Origin: Actinobacillus lignieresii
Lineage (GTDB): Bacteria > Pseudomonadota > Gammaproteobacteria > Enterobacterales > Pasteurellaceae
Direction of reading: 5' to 3'
Length of the DNA stretch: 64,000 nt
Assembly (NCBI RefSeq): GCF_900444945.1
Contig: NZ_UFRM01000001.1
Coordinates: 1,889,501-1,953,500 of the forward strand
The translations under genes were made by a program, and so were the position numbers. Of the stretch, positions 48,519 through 59,974 are shown piece after piece. How positions within the stretch are numbered: the stretch's first letter is position 1; every line of letters begins with the position of its first letter. Under the pieces are notes generated by a model that was given only the letters and a program-made list of their open reading frames with translations, was not told the origin of the DNA and did no database searches.

Positions 48519-50224
48519 TAGGCAATTTCCGCTTGTGAGATTTGTTTGATTAACGATTTATAAAGGTTGCTACCGTCTTGATCATTTACTTTGATTTCAA
48601 CGATGGTCACCCCTTTACGTCCGTAAGCGAGTTTAAGTTTGGCTTTAAGATCCGCCCAAGTAAACGGACGGATATATTCGATGCCGAACATGGTCGCAAT
48701 CGGAGCAAATTCGTAGTTGTGTGGTAAACGGTAGAATTGTTCTTTCGCTTGCGCTTCCACTGGTAACATATCGAAAATCGCACCGCCGCTGTTATTAATT
48801 ACAAATAAAATACACGGATGGCTAATTTTATTCAGTAATGAAACCGAATTAAGATCATGTAAGGCGGAAATATCACCGATAACGCCAACCGTTGGCTGAC
48901 CGCTACCTTTTGCCACGCCCGCCATCGTTGCGATTAAACCGTCAATGCCGCTGGCACCGCGGTTGGTATAAACCGGATAACCTTCCGGTAATTTACATAG
49001 GGCATCAACTAAACGTACGAATAAGCTGTTACCGATAAATAAATTACCGTTAGTTGCCAAGACTTCTTCGATATGATGTGCTAATGAAGCTTCGTTTAGG
49101 CTGCCACCGACTTGTTGCTCAATAAAACCGGCACAGAATTGTGAAAGTGCCAGCGGCTCTAATAACCACGGTTTTTGGCGAAGCGGCGGATGTACGCGTA
49201 AGAAGTGGTGCGCTTTTGCCACAAAGCGGGTTTGATGATGAGCAAACGGATTGAGGTAATTGCTGTATTCATCCACTTGCCAAAACTCGCCTTTAAATTC
49301 TTCAAGGAATTTATTCACCCTTTTACTCACGATTTGGCTACCGAATTGAATCACGATATCCGCTTGTAACAAGCGTTGGTGAACCGTATTGTTCGACAAC
49401 CAAATATCTGCATACGGTAAGCTTGCATCTACGCAAGATTGTACATCGGTAAGTAAGCACCAGCCGAGGGTTTCCGCCCAAGCTTTAATGCCAATACCTT
49501 GCTCAACCGGTAATTTACCCACCACGATTACACCGCGTTTGGTACGCCAATAATCCCAATTCTCGTGCATCGACACTTCGCTTTGAATCGTTTGGCTGTT
49601 AATCCATTTGGTTTGTGAATTGATTAACCAGCTTTGAATCGGCTTTAACCACGGATGTGTGCCGATTGCGTTTTCATCCGCTTCATAAAGCGGCTCGGCA
49701 AACGGCGCATTGATATGTACCACACCGCCTTGTTGGCTTTGTGTGACACAAGCCTGTTCAATCGTTGCAACTAACCAGCCGGCGTTATAGTGCTCCGCCG
49801 GTTTCGGCAAATTAACGCCGGCTATCGGATAATCGGCGAAAATACCTTGCTGCGGAATCGCTTGATTTGCGCCGCAACCGATTAATTCCGGCGGACGATC
49901 GGCGGAAAGTACGATCAATTTATGATGAGTCAAGCTCGCTTCGATAACCGCCGGATAAAGATTAGCGACCGCCGTTCCGGAAGTCACAATAATTGCGACC
50001 GGATCATTGGTCACTTTAGCGATACCCAAAGCAAAAAAGCCCAATCCGCGTTCATCAAAATGACTGTGGCATTGTGCTTGTTGATTTTGTTGTAATTGTA
50101 GGGCTTCGAGAGTTAAAGGTGTTGAACGTGAACCCGGCGCAATACAGAAATGTTTTACGCCGTAACGTAATAAGGCGTTCACTATCACTTTTGCCCACGT
50201 ACGGTTAAAGGTGCTGACTGTCAT
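48518..50224 (-). CDS. menD: MenD, SEPHCHC synthase
   Basis: 568 residues from the ATG at 50224 (MTVSTFNRTWAKV); an upstream in-frame ATG adds 20 atypical residues. A thiamine-diphosphate enzyme that adds the succinyl group of 2-oxoglutarate to isochorismate. The glutamate of the cofactor site lies in HFDERGLGFFALG, and the ThDP/metal-binding GDISALHDLNS is intact. Confidence 0.96.
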   Translation of the reverse strand: MTVSTFNRTWAKVIVNALLRYGVKHFCIAPGSRSTPLTLEALQLQQNQQAQCHSHFDERGLGFFALGIAKVTNDPVAIIVTSGTAVANLYPAVIEASLTHHKLIVLSADRPPELIGCGANQAIPQQGIFADYPIAGVNLPKPAEHYNAGWLVATIEQACVTQSQQGGVVHINAPFAEPLYEADENAIGTHPWLKPIQSWLINSQTKWINSQTIQSEVSMHENWDYWRTKRGVIVVGKLPVEQGIGIKAWAETLGWCLLTDVQSCVDASLPYADIWLSNNTVHQRLLQADIVIQFGSQIVSKRVNKFLEEFKGEFWQVDEYSNYLNPFAHHQTRFVAKAHHFLRVHPPLRQKPWLLEPLALSQFCAGFIEQQVGGSLNEASLAHHIEEVLATNGNLFIGNSLFVRLVDALCKLPEGYPVYTNRGASGIDGLIATMAGVAKGSGQPTVGVIGDISALHDLNSVSLLNKISHPCILFVINNSGGAIFDMLPVEAQAKEQFYRLPHNYEFAPIATMFGIEYIRPFTWADLKAKLKLAYGRKGVTIVEIKVNDQDGSNLYKSLIKQISQAEIA

Positions 50225-50477
50225 ATCTCTTCCCTGTTTTTCTATAACTGGTTGAATTTTCACTAAATGATAAGATTGTAGCAAAATCTGGTAAAAATAG
50301 GTGGAAAAATTACCGCTTGCTATTCATTTTATTTCGTTTTTTCTCGAGCTATTTTTCATTCGTTGGAAAAATTAATGAGAAGTACTTCACAGATTTTAAA
50401 CTTTATGAATGAAAATTGCTCCATTGAAGCTATAATAAATGGTGTATTTATTCATAAAATTTATAGGGTTTGGAGAA

Positions 50478-51071
50478 ATGTTATCAGATTCAGATATTTT
50501 CCAACGTTATCAAACCAAGTCCGGAGAATTCGAGCGAGAAGCCGCAATCAGTTTAGTCGGTCATTCTTTATTTGATATGTGGAATGATTGGCAAGCGGAG
50601 ATTGTGTTAAAAGGACAATCGGTCGCTAATTTGGGCATTTCCGGCGTGAGTACTCGTCAATACTTAGATGTGATTGCGAAACCGCAACATATTAAAAAGC
50701 TGGGACAGTCCGTTTTCTTTTTTCTCGGCGTGAACGATATTGTTAAAGAAGCCGATTATTCTCCGGCGCAAGTGATGGAATGGTTATTGCAAATTATCGA
50801 GCAAATTAGACCGCTTGCTACGCCGCATACCCGTTATTTTTTACTTGAAGCCACGCCTGTTTGTCGTATTAATACGGTAACGAATGCTCAAATTCAGCAA
50901 CTTAATACTTATTTAGCCGAACATTGTCCGCCCCATATTACATTTATTAAGACGTTTGATGCGTTTGCCGATCATAAAGGTGATTTGAATGCCGATTTAA
51001 CCACGGACGGGTTACATTTTAATTTACAAGGTTATGCAGTTTTGCGTCAGTTATTAGAAAGCTATGTATAA
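50478..51071 (+). CDS. SGNH-family hydrolase heading the sialic-acid operon
   Basis: 197 residues from the ATG at 50478, with TTTGGAG upstream. Block I reads VGHSLFDMW (the usual GDS is GHS). The Gly of LGISGVS, GVNDI (block III) and DGLHF (block V, Asp/His) complete an SGNH site. Its position next to nanE suggests it removes O-acetyl groups from sialic acid; this is inference. The -10-like TATAAT at 50431-50436 has no good -35, so activation is likely. Confidence 0.75.
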   Translation: MLSDSDIFQRYQTKSGEFEREAAISLVGHSLFDMWNDWQAEIVLKGQSVANLGISGVSTRQYLDVIAKPQHIKKLGQSVFFFLGVNDIVKEADYSPAQVMEWLLQIIEQIRPLATPHTRYFLLEATPVCRINTVTNAQIQQLNTYLAEHCPPHITFIKTFDAFADHKGDLNADLTTDGLHFNLQGYAVLRQLLESYV

Positions 51072-51108
51072 GCTGTATTTGAAAGCATAACGAACTCAAG
51101 GAGTTTAT

Positions 51109-51798
51109 ATGTCAAAGTTATCTCATACGGAAGTATTGAATACGATTCGAAACGGTTTAATCGCTTCGTGTCAGCCGGTTGATGACGGCCCGATGGACAA
51201 ACCGGAGATCGTGGCGGCGATGGCGCAAGCCTCGCTTATCGGCGGTGCGGCAGGATTACGCATTGAAGGGGTCGATAATTTAAAAGCGACTCGTCCGACG
51301 GTGAAAGCGCCGATTATTGCGATTGTAAAACGTGATTTACCGGATAGTCCGGTACGTATTACACCGTTTTTACAAGATATTGATGATCTAGCTACAGCCG
51401 GTGCCGATATTATTGCGGTGGACGGTACGGATCGTGTTCGACCGGTTACGATTGAAGCGGCGTTAAAACGTATTCACGAGCAAGGCTGTTTGGCCATGGC
51501 GGACTGCTCGACTTTGGCAGAGGGGTTATATTGTCAGCAACTCGGTTTTGATATTGTCGGTAGTACGATGTCGGGTTATACCGGCGGAGAAGTACCGAAT
51601 GAACCGGATTATCAGCTGGTAAAAGACTTAAAAGCGGCCGGCTGCTTCGTGATGGCGGAAGGGCGTTATAACTCGCCGCAACTGGCAAAAACCGCGATTG
51701 AAATCGGTGCGGATTGCGTTACGGTCGGTTCGGCATTAACACGTTTGGAACATATCGTGAGTTGGTTTGCCGACGAGATAAAAACCGCAAAAGTTTAG
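51109..51798 (+). CDS. nanE: N-acetylmannosamine-6-phosphate 2-epimerase
   Basis: 229 residues. Converts ManNAc-6-P to GlcNAc-6-P. TIM-barrel pieces: [14 protein letters not shown], the catalytic Lys region [10 protein letters not shown], and [14 protein letters not shown] precedes the ATG; nanK follows after 9 bp. Confidence 0.95.
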   Translation: MSKLSHTEVLNTIRNGLIASCQPVDDGPMDKPEIVAAMAQASLIGGAAGLRIEGVDNLKATRPTVKAPIIAIVKRDLPDSPVRITPFLQDIDDLATAGADIIAVDGTDRVRPVTIEAALKRIHEQGCLAMADCSTLAEGLYCQQLGFDIVGSTMSGYTGGEVPNEPDYQLVKDLKAAGCFVMAEGRYNSPQLAKTAIEIGADCVTVGSALTRLEHIVSWFADEIKTAKV

Positions 51799-51807
51799 GA
51801 GGCGTTT

Positions 51808-52680
51808 ATGCGTTGTTTGGCATTAGATATCGGCGGGACTAAAATTGCCTCGGCATTAGTCGAAAACGGCATAATTTCTCAACGCCGACAAATCGGCACA
51901 CCGCAACAAGATGCGGCGGAAGCAATGCATCAAACGTTGGCGGACATTTTGCAACAGTACCAAGGGCAGTTTGATGCGGTATCGGTAGCTTCGACCGGTA
52001 TTATCAATAACGGCGTTTTAACCGCATTAAATCCGAAGAATTTAGGCGGGTTGGCTTTTTTCCCGTTGCAAGAAAGTATTGCACGTCATACCGATAAACC
52101 GATTTTCTTGTTAAATGACGTACAGGCGGCGGCTTGCGCCGAATATCAACATCAAGATAAACAAGCGGTCGAAAATTTCGTCTTTATTACCGTTTCAACC
52201 GGGGTTGGCGGCGGCATTATCCAAAACGGCAAATTGCTAACCCAACCGAATGGCGTAGCAGGACATATCGGGCATACTTTAGCGGATCCGAACGGACCTG
52301 TTTGCGGCTGTGGTCGCCGAGGCTGTGTGGAAGCGGTTGCTTCCGGGCGAGCGATTGAAGCGGTTTCAAGCCGATGGACGGAACCTTGTACGCCGAAACA
52401 AGTGTTTGAGCAATTCCAAGCGGGCAGAGTGCAAGCGGTCGAATTAGTCGAAAAATCTGCAAAAGCCATTGCTAATTTAGTGGCGGATTTAACCATCGGT
52501 TTAGATACGCAAAAAGTGGTGATCGGCGGCAGTGTCGGCTTGGCGGAAGGTTATTTACCGCTCGTGCAAAAATATTTATCCGAAATGCCGCATTTCTATC
52601 ATTGTGAATTGGAAGCAGCAAAATATGGCGGCGATGCCGGTTTAATCGGTGCGGCGGCATGGGCGGAACAACATTTTTAA
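51808..52680 (+). CDS. nanK: N-acetylmannosamine kinase
   Basis: 290 residues. A ROK-family kinase: phosphate motif DIGGTKIASA, and zinc site CGCGRRGC. It phosphorylates ManNAc released from sialic acid. A USS (ACAAGCGGTCG) lies inside at about 52161. Confidence 0.94.
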   Translation: MRCLALDIGGTKIASALVENGIISQRRQIGTPQQDAAEAMHQTLADILQQYQGQFDAVSVASTGIINNGVLTALNPKNLGGLAFFPLQESIARHTDKPIFLLNDVQAAACAEYQHQDKQAVENFVFITVSTGVGGGIIQNGKLLTQPNGVAGHIGHTLADPNGPVCGCGRRGCVEAVASGRAIEAVSSRWTEPCTPKQVFEQFQAGRVQAVELVEKSAKAIANLVADLTIGLDTQKVVIGGSVGLAEGYLPLVQKYLSEMPHFYHCELEAAKYGGDAGLIGAAAWAEQHF

Positions 52681-52702
52681 TTGAATTGATAAGGAACATA
52701 AT

Positions 52703-53581
52703 ATGAAAAACTTAACCGGTATTTTTAGTGCGTTACTCGTGGCATTCAACGAGGACGGCTCAATTAATGAAAAAGGCTTACGCCAAATCATTCGTCATAA
52801 TATCGACAAAATGAAAGTGGACGGTTTATATGTCGGCGGTTCGACCGGCGAAAACTTTATGCTTTCTACTGCGGAGAAAAAGGAAATCTTCCGTATCGCA
52901 AAAGACGAAGCGAAAGATCAAATTGCCCTGATTGCCCAAGTAGGTAGCGTGAATTTACAAGAAGCGGTCGAATTAGGGAAATACGCAACCGAATTAGGCT
53001 ATGACTGTTTATCGGCGGTGACACCGTTCTATTACAAATTCAGCTTTGCCGAAATCAAACATTATTACGACACCATTATTGCGGAAACCGGCAACAATAT
53101 GATCGTCTATTCGATTCCGTTCTTAACCGGTGTGAATATCGGTGTCGAGCAGTTCGGCGAATTGTATAAAAACCCGAAAATTTTAGGCGTAAAATTTACC
53201 GCAGGCGATTTCTATTTATTGGAACGTTTGAAAAAAGCCTATCCGAATCATTTAATTTGGGCGGGTTTTGATGAAATGATGTTACCGGCAGTGGCACTAG
53301 GTGTGGACGGTGCAATCGGTTCGACCTTCAACGTGAACGCACCGCGCGCTCGTCAAATTTTTGAATTGACCAAACAAGGTAAATTGGCGGAAGCGTTAGC
53401 GGTACAACACGTGACCAATGATTTGATTGAAGGCATTTTAGCGAACGGTTTATATCTCACCATTAAAGAGTTACTTAAATTACAAGGTGTGGAAGCCGGT
53501 TATTGCCGTGAACCGATGACCGCTAAAGCAACCGACAAACAACTTGAAGTGGCAAAAGTGCTTTATGCAAAATTTTTATAA
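52703..53581 (+). CDS. nanA: N-acetylneuraminate lyase
   Basis: 292 residues. A class I aldolase of the DHDPS/NAL family. Pyruvate-binding GGSTGENF, the Tyr in MIVYSIPFLTG and the Schiff-base Lys in GVKFTAGDFY mark it as NanA. It splits sialic acid into ManNAc and pyruvate. Confidence 0.96.
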   Translation: MKNLTGIFSALLVAFNEDGSINEKGLRQIIRHNIDKMKVDGLYVGGSTGENFMLSTAEKKEIFRIAKDEAKDQIALIAQVGSVNLQEAVELGKYATELGYDCLSAVTPFYYKFSFAEIKHYYDTIIAETGNNMIVYSIPFLTGVNIGVEQFGELYKNPKILGVKFTAGDFYLLERLKKAYPNHLIWAGFDEMMLPAVALGVDGAIGSTFNVNAPRARQIFELTKQGKLAEALAVQHVTNDLIEGILANGLYLTIKELLKLQGVEAGYCREPMTAKATDKQLEVAKVLYAKFL

Positions 53582-53630
53582 AATTTGACCGCTTGTGATA
53601 TAGCTATAACAACAATAATTAGGAAATCTT

Positions 53631-54434
53631 ATGCGTCTTATCCCGTTACAAACCAGTGAGCAAGTAAGCCGTTGGGCAGCTCGCCATATTGTTGAACGAA
53701 TCAATCGATTTCAGCCGACCGCTGATCGTCCTTTTGTGTTAGGTTTGCCGACCGGCGGTACGCCGTTACAAACCTATAAAGAATTGATTCGCTTATATCA
53801 AGCCGGCGAAGTGAGCTTTCAGCACGTGGTGACCTTTAATATGGACGAATATGTCGGCTTACCTAAGGAACATCCGCAGAGTTACCATACCTTTATGTAC
53901 CGTAACTTCTTTGATCATATCGATATCCAACCGCAAAATATCAATATTTTGAACGGCAATACCGAGGATCACGATGCGGAATGTCGCCGTTATGAAGAGA
54001 AAATCAAGTCATACGGCAAAATTCACTTATTTATGGGCGGCGTCGGTGTGGACGGTCATATTGCGTTTAACGAACCGGCTTCCTCTTTGGGTTCTCGTAC
54101 TCGTATTAAAACCTTGACCGAAGATACCTTAATCGCCAATTCGCGCTTTTTTGATAATGATATTACTAAAGTGCCGAAATACGCTTTAACCGTCGGTGTG
54201 GCGACATTACTCGATGCGGAAGAAGTGATGTTGCTGATTACCGGCTATAATAAAGCGTTGGCGTTACAGGCTTGTGTCGAAGGCTCGGTAAACCATATGT
54301 GGACAGTTAGTGCCTTACAACTGCACAAACGAGGCATCGTAGTGTGTGACGAACCGGCAACGCAAGAACTCAAAGTCAAAACCGTGAAATATTTCACCCA
54401 ATTGGAAACGCAAGCGATTCAAAGCGTGTTGTAA
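53631..54434 (+). CDS. nagB: Glucosamine-6-phosphate deaminase
   Basis: 267 residues. Converts GlcN-6-P to Fru-6-P and ammonia. Motifs [10 protein letters not shown] (catalytic Asp) and [14 protein letters not shown] (Asp, His) are intact. GAAATC/AGGAAATC ribosome binding site. Confidence 0.97.
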   Translation: MRLIPLQTSEQVSRWAARHIVERINRFQPTADRPFVLGLPTGGTPLQTYKELIRLYQAGEVSFQHVVTFNMDEYVGLPKEHPQSYHTFMYRNFFDHIDIQPQNINILNGNTEDHDAECRRYEEKIKSYGKIHLFMGGVGVDGHIAFNEPASSLGSRTRIKTLTEDTLIANSRFFDNDITKVPKYALTVGVATLLDAEEVMLLITGYNKALALQACVEGSVNHMWTVSALQLHKRGIVVCDEPATQELKVKTVKYFTQLETQAIQSVL

Positions 54435-54485
54435 GTTTTAAGGTCTGTTACACTATAAACAGACCTTTTCATTTGGAGAACAAGA

Positions 54486-55631
54486 ATGAAATATGCTTTT
54501 ACTAATAGCGTGATTTATACCGCCAAAGAGGTGCTTTACGGACACGCTGTGGTTATTGAAAATGACAGAATTCAAGCGATTGTTCGTGAAGAACAATTAG
54601 CGGACGATATCCAACGTATCGATTTACAAGGGCATAATCTTACCGCCGGTTTTATTGATTTACAGCTAAACGGCTGTGGCGGCGTAATGGTAAATAGTGA
54701 ACCGACCGTCCGCACTTTTGAGATTATGCAGCAAACCAATTTACGTTCCGGCACGACAAGTTATTTGCCGACCTTTATTACTGCGCCTGATGAGGGAATG
54801 AAGCAAGTAGTGGCGGCGATGCGTGATTATTTGCAGAAATATCAAAACCAAGCGCTCGGCTTGCATTTGGAAGGCCCTTATCTCAGCCTTGAGAAAAAAG
54901 GTGTACACCGTGCCGAATATGTGCGTGAAATCAGCACCGAAATGCAGCAGTTTTTATGTGATAACGCTGATGTGATCACCAAAATTACCTTAGCGGCGGA
55001 AAACCCGACCGCAAAAGCAATTCCTGAGTTTGTGAAGAGCGGCATCATTGTGTCGGTCGGGCATTCGAACGCCACTTATGAAGTGGCAAAACAAGCGTTT
55101 GCCAACGGTGCGACCTTTGCTACCCATTTACACAATGCGATGTCGCCGATTAGTTCCGGACGTGCAATGGGCGTTGTCGGTGCGGTGTTAGACAGCGATG
55201 AGGTTTATACCGGTATTATTGTGGACGGTTTACACGTCGAATTCGGTAATGTCAAAATCGCCAAACGAGCTAAAGGCGATAAACTTTGTATCGTTACTGA
55301 TGCCACCGCAGCGGCAGGTTCGGATATCGAACAATTTGATTTTGTCGGTACGACCGTATATGTGCGTGACGGCAAATGCTATGACGCTAACGGCACTTTA
55401 GGCGGAGCATCCATTACGATGATCGAATCGGTTAAAAATGCGGTGCAAGAAGTCGGTATTCCGTTAGATGAAACGCTAAGAATGTGTAACTACTATCCGG
55501 CGAAAGCGATTGGTGTTGATGATCGTTTAGGTTCGATTGAAGCGGGGAAAATTGCGAATCTGACCGTCTTTACCAACCGTTTTGAAGTTATCGGTTGTGC
55601 GGTAAACGGCGAATGGAACGCTTTTAGCTAA
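54486..55631 (+). CDS. nagA: N-acetylglucosamine-6-phosphate deacetylase
   Basis: 381 residues. Removes acetate from GlcNAc-6-P before NagB. Metal site DLQLNGCGG and GLHLEGPYL, the His in ATHLHNAMSP and the Asp in IVTDATAAAG are present. It ends the sialic-acid/amino-sugar operon; a USS hairpin follows. Confidence 0.96.
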   Translation: MKYAFTNSVIYTAKEVLYGHAVVIENDRIQAIVREEQLADDIQRIDLQGHNLTAGFIDLQLNGCGGVMVNSEPTVRTFEIMQQTNLRSGTTSYLPTFITAPDEGMKQVVAAMRDYLQKYQNQALGLHLEGPYLSLEKKGVHRAEYVREISTEMQQFLCDNADVITKITLAAENPTAKAIPEFVKSGIIVSVGHSNATYEVAKQAFANGATFATHLHNAMSPISSGRAMGVVGAVLDSDEVYTGIIVDGLHVEFGNVKIAKRAKGDKLCIVTDATAAAGSDIEQFDFVGTTVYVRDGKCYDANGTLGGASITMIESVKNAVQEVGIPLDETLRMCNYYPAKAIGVDDRLGSIEAGKIANLTVFTNRFEVIGCAVNGEWNAFS

Positions 55632-55652
55632 GATTCAATAAGTATTGAATGA

Positions 55653-55711
55653 AACAAGCGGTTAAATTTCGAGAAAGTTTTGCAAAAAAACACTGAAATT
55701 TAACCGCTTGT
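55653..55711. terminator. USS-pair hairpin between nagA and fumC
   Basis: Perfect 16-bp arms: ACAAGCGGTTAAATTT (55653-55668) and AAATTTAACCGCTTGT (55696-55711), between convergent genes. Confidence 0.75.
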
Positions 55712-55731
55712 TCTACAACTTGACATAGTAA

Positions 55732-55757
55732 AAAAGGCTATCGTTTGATAGCCTTTT
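55732..55757. terminator. Terminator of fumC
   Basis: AAAAGGCTATC and GATAGCCTTTT with a GTTT loop; the A run on the left gives the T run for the minus strand. Confidence 0.85.
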
Positions 55758-55772
55758 CATATAAGTGTTAGC

Positions 55773-57167
55773 TTATTTTAAGCTACCCACCATATCTTCC
55801 GGACGAACCCACTCGTCGAATTGTTCTGCGGTCACTAAGCCTAAGTTAATCGCTTCTTCTTTTAAAGTTGTACCGTTTTTATGTGCGGTTTTCGCAATTT
55901 TCGCCGCATTTTCATAACCGATATGCGTATTTAATGCGGTTACCAACATTAATGATTGGTCAAGCTGTTGCTTAATGCGTTGGTAATTCGGTTCGATACC
56001 TGTCGCACAATGTTCGTCAAACGAGATACAAACGTCCGCTAAAAGTTGCGCGGATTGTAAGAAGTTTGCCGCCATTACCGGTTTAAATACGTTTAATTGG
56101 AAGTGACCTTGGCTACCGGCAAATGAAATAGTGGTATCGTTACCTAATACTTGTGCCGCAACCATCGTCATCGCTTCGCATTGAGTCGGGTTTACTTTAC
56201 CCGGCATAATTGATGAACCCGGTTCGTTTTCAGGAATTAAAATTTCGCCGATACCGGAACGAGGGCCTGAAGCTAATAAACGAATGTCGTTCGCAATTTT
56301 GAATAAAGACATCGCAATTTGTTTTAACGCACCATGTGTTTCAACGATTGCATCGTGAGTTGCTAATGCTTCGAATTTATTTTCCGCCGTGATAAACGGT
56401 AAACCGGTAAATTTTGCAATATATTCGGCAACTTTCACATCATAGCCTTTCGGTGTATTTAAGCCGGTACCTACCGCCGTACCGCCTAATGCCATTTGAC
56501 GTAAATGCGGTAAAGTGTTTTTCAGTGCGATTAAACCGAAATGTAATTGTGCCGCATAAGCGGAAAATTCTTGACCTAATGTTAATGGCGTCGCATCCAT
56601 TAAGTGCGTACGGCCGATTTTTACTACGTCTTTAAATGCTTCCGATTTTGCCGCAAAGGTTTTTTGTAAACGTTCTACCGCAGGGATAGTTTGTTCAACC
56701 ACTTTTTTATAAGCGGCGATGTGCATTGCTGTCGGATAAGTGTCGTTTGACGATTGTGATTTGTTTACGTCATCATTCGGGTGAATAACCGATTTCTCAC
56801 CTAATTTACCGCCGTGAATAACATGCGCACGGTTTGCAATAACTTCATTTAAGTTCATATTGGATTGCGTACCGGAACCGGTTTGCCAGATTACAAGCGG
56901 GAATTCTTCGTCTAATTTACCGGCAAGGATTTCATCACAGGCTTGAGCGATTAAATCACGTTTTTCCGCAGGCAATACGCCTAAATCTGTGTTGGCAAAT
57001 GCCGCAGCTTTTTTCAAGTAACCGAACGCTTCAATAATTTCTTTAGGCATTGACGCTTCGGGACCGATTTTAAAATTATTACGTGAACGCTCGGTTTGTG
57101 CCGCCCAATAACGATTAGCAGGTACTTGAACTTCGCCCATGGTATCTTTTTCAATACGGAATTCCAT
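55773..57167 (-). CDS. fumC: Class II fumarate hydratase
   Basis: 464 residues. Converts fumarate and malate. The superfamily signature [11 protein letters not shown] and the active-site segments GSGTQSNMN and [10 protein letters not shown] are intact. An iron-independent form. GGAGAACAC ribosome binding site. Confidence 0.97.
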   Translation of the reverse strand: MEFRIEKDTMGEVQVPANRYWAAQTERSRNNFKIGPEASMPKEIIEAFGYLKKAAAFANTDLGVLPAEKRDLIAQACDEILAGKLDEEFPLVIWQTGSGTQSNMNLNEVIANRAHVIHGGKLGEKSVIHPNDDVNKSQSSNDTYPTAMHIAAYKKVVEQTIPAVERLQKTFAAKSEAFKDVVKIGRTHLMDATPLTLGQEFSAYAAQLHFGLIALKNTLPHLRQMALGGTAVGTGLNTPKGYDVKVAEYIAKFTGLPFITAENKFEALATHDAIVETHGALKQIAMSLFKIANDIRLLASGPRSGIGEILIPENEPGSSIMPGKVNPTQCEAMTMVAAQVLGNDTTISFAGSQGHFQLNVFKPVMAANFLQSAQLLADVCISFDEHCATGIEPNYQRIKQQLDQSLMLVTALNTHIGYENAAKIAKTAHKNGTTLKEEAINLGLVTAEQFDEWVRPEDMVGSLK

Positions 57168-57322
57168 TGTGTTCTCCTATGGATAAAAGTAGATTTTACT
57201 TAAATAAACTAACAAGTTATAGGTAGGATGGTAGCATTGAGATAATCAGAAAGGAACCGGCTTACAGTATTCCTTCCCGGTTTTTTTATTGATTTTGTGA
57301 CATGGATCATAAATAAAGCAAA

Positions 57323-57985
57323 TTAGCTAGCCTGTGAGATAGTGAAGCGTTTACGTAGGCCTGCGTTATAGAGAGATAAATCGGCTTCAATTAATAGGGA
57401 TTGTTTTTCTTGCTTGGATAACATATAGATATATTTATGTTCGAGCGCAGCGTAGAGTTTAAAGAGGAGTAATTCGGTTACTTCCAAGCCTAGCATTATC
57501 AGTTTTACAAACGCATTAATTACGCCTACGTTTTTTAAATCATCTACGGTATAAATCTCAATACGCGCCAATAACCTTTCTATATTGATATTCAAATTAG
57601 GAAGCAGACGAATTTTATTTTTATTTTGAGAAATCAATTTGGCCTTTGCAGTTTGATATTCTTCGATAGCAGAGAGAATCCAATGAGTATATAAATGAAG
57701 ATTGTGAATAATAGAAGAAGGTATAAGATAAAAAATATGAGATTGTTGCTTACCGATACGGCGATCAATTAAAAAATGTATCGGTATGGTTCTTATAATT
57801 TCCGGATAGAATTGAGCGGATCTTCTTAAGTATAGTCGATCGTTTTTATGATCATAGAGGGCGAACATAGTATCGTCTTTAAATATTCCTAAGCCTAAGT
57901 AAGAAAAATAGCTTTTGAAGTTAATTTCTCCAAGAGGACTAAAAATCTCCTTAAGATATTGGAACTTTTTTGGGGATATTGCCAT
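57323..57985 (-). CDS. sxy: Sxy/TfoX competence activator
   Basis: 220 residues. An N-terminal TfoX_N-like domain (FSPLGEINFKSYFSYLGLG, DDTMFALYD, LYLRR) is followed by a TfoX_C helical domain (LPNLNINIERLLARIEIYTVDDLKNVGVINAF). The layout and C-terminus (MLSKQEKQSLL) match Haemophilus Sxy. With CRP it activates CRP-S promoters of competence genes, which fits the sites before comM and dprA. AAGGAG ribosome binding site. Confidence 0.88.
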   Translation of the reverse strand: MAISPKKFQYLKEIFSPLGEINFKSYFSYLGLGIFKDDTMFALYDHKNDRLYLRRSAQFYPEIIRTIPIHFLIDRRIGKQQSHIFYLIPSSIIHNLHLYTHWILSAIEEYQTAKAKLISQNKNKIRLLPNLNINIERLLARIEIYTVDDLKNVGVINAFVKLIMLGLEVTELLLFKLYAALEHKYIYMLSKQEKQSLLIEADLSLYNAGLRKRFTISQAS

Positions 57986-58145
57986 TATGTTTCTCCTTTT
58001 TTATATATGATTATTTTTTAATGAGTGAAATTTATGTATATTTTGCAAAATAAATTATTTAATGTCAATAATGTAAATATAATAAAGAGTAAAAATACGC
58101 CCGATTCGCTTTAAACGGCATTTTTCAGAAAAATAAAATTAAGTC

Positions 58146-58174
58146 TTGCTTTTAAGTGTTTTTTACACTAGAAT
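58146..58174 (+). promoter_or_regulatory. Promoter of the S10 operon
   Basis: TTGCTT (58146-58151), 17-bp spacer, TAGAAT (58169-58174). The region 57986-58145 holds only AT-rich sequence between it and sxy. Confidence 0.75.
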
Positions 58175-58180
58175 ACCGCC

Positions 58181-58704
<524 letters not shown>

Positions 58705-58729
58705 TTGGGAATTTTAAGAGGTTATTACA

Positions 58730-59356
58730 ATGATTGGTTTAGTCGGTCGTAAAGTTGGTATGACCCGCGTTTTCACTGAAGACGGCGTGTCAATTCCAGT
58801 TACCGTTATCGAAATCGAAGCCAACCGTGTTACTCAAGTTAAAACCCTTGAAAACGATGGCTATTCTGCAATTCAAGTTACTACCGGTTCGAAAAAAGCG
58901 AATCGCGTAACTAAGCCGGAAGCAGGCCATTTCGTGAAAGCAGGTGTTGAAGCTGGTCGCGGTTTATGGGAATTTCGTACTGAAGGTGAAGAATTCACTT
59001 TAGGTCAAGAAATCAATGTTGACATCTTCACAGATGTTAAAAAAGTAGATGTTACCGGTACTTCTAAAGGTAAAGGTTTCCAAGGTGGTGTTAAACGTTG
59101 GAACTTCCGTACCCAAGATGCTACCCACGGTAACTCTTTATCACATCGTGTACTTGGTTCTATTGGTCAAAACCAAACTCCGGGTCGTGTGTTTAAAGGT
59201 AAAAAAATGGCAGGACACTTAGGTGCTGAGCGTGTAACCGTTCAATCACTTGAAGTTGTTCGTGTAGATGCTGAGCGTAAATTATTATTAGTTAAAGGTG
59301 CCGTTCCGGGCGCAACTAATAGTGATGTTATCGTAAAACCGGCAGTTAAAGCATAA
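58730..59356 (+). CDS. rplC: 50S ribosomal protein L3
   Basis: 208 residues. Begins [15 protein letters not shown] and carries the long central loop ([11 protein letters not shown]) that reaches the peptidyl-transferase centre. Confidence 0.98.
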   Translation: MIGLVGRKVGMTRVFTEDGVSIPVTVIEIEANRVTQVKTLENDGYSAIQVTTGSKKANRVTKPEAGHFVKAGVEAGRGLWEFRTEGEEFTLGQEINVDIFTDVKKVDVTGTSKGKGFQGGVKRWNFRTQDATHGNSLSHRVLGSIGQNQTPGRVFKGKKMAGHLGAERVTVQSLEVVRVDAERKLLLVKGAVPGATNSDVIVKPAVKA

Positions 59357-59371
59357 GTCTAGGAGATAGAG

Positions 59372-59974
59372 ATGGAATTACAAGTTGTAGGTGCAAACGC
59401 ACTAACTGTTTCTGAAACTACCTTCGGACGTGAGTTTAACGAAGCGTTAATCCACCAAGTAGTTGTTGCATATGCAGCAGGTGCTCGTCAAGGTTCACGC
59501 GCTCAAAAAACTCGTGCTGAAGTGTCTGGTTCAGGTAAAAAACCTTGGCGTCAAAAAGGTACAGGTCGCGCACGTTCAGGTGATATCAAATCACCAATCT
59601 GGCGTTCAGGTGGTATCACATTCGCTGCGAAACCACAAGATCACAGCCAAAAAGTGAACAAAAAAATGTACCGTGGTGCAATCAAAAGCATCCTTTCTGA
59701 ATTAGTTCGTCAAGAACGTTTAGTGGTTGTTGAGAAATTCGAAATCGAAGCGCCAAAAACTAAAGTATTAGTACAAAAATTAAAAGATTTAGCGTTAAAC
59801 GACGCTTTAATCATTACTGCAAACTTAGATGAGAATCTATTCTTAGCAGCACGTAACTTATACAAAGTAGATGTTCGTGATGTTCAAGGTATCGATCCGG
59901 TAAGTTTAATCGCTTTCGATAAAGTGGTTATCACTGCTGATGCGGTAAAACAAATTGAGGAGATGTTAGCATGA
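59372..59974 (+). CDS. rplD: 50S ribosomal protein L4
   Basis: 200 residues. The extended loop ([20 protein letters not shown]) lines the exit tunnel. Also the likely autogenous repressor of this operon. Overlaps rplW by 4 bp. Confidence 0.98.
   Translation: MELQVVGANALTVSETTFGREFNEALIHQVVVAYAAGARQGSRAQKTRAEVSGSGKKPWRQKGTGRARSGDIKSPIWRSGGITFAAKPQDHSQKVNKKMYRGAIKSILSELVRQERLVVVEKFEIEAPKTKVLVQKLKDLALNDALIITANLDENLFLAARNLYKVDVRDVQGIDPVSLIAFDKVVITADAVKQIEEMLA

Noticed and set aside
50363..50575. Short plus-strand ORF upstream of the SGNH gene
   Set aside because: It overlaps the SGNH gene in another frame and has no ribosome binding site.
57986..58145. CRP-S site for sxy itself
   Set aside because: Only a TTTTGCAAAA-like stretch is visible; it does not match both halves of a CRP site.
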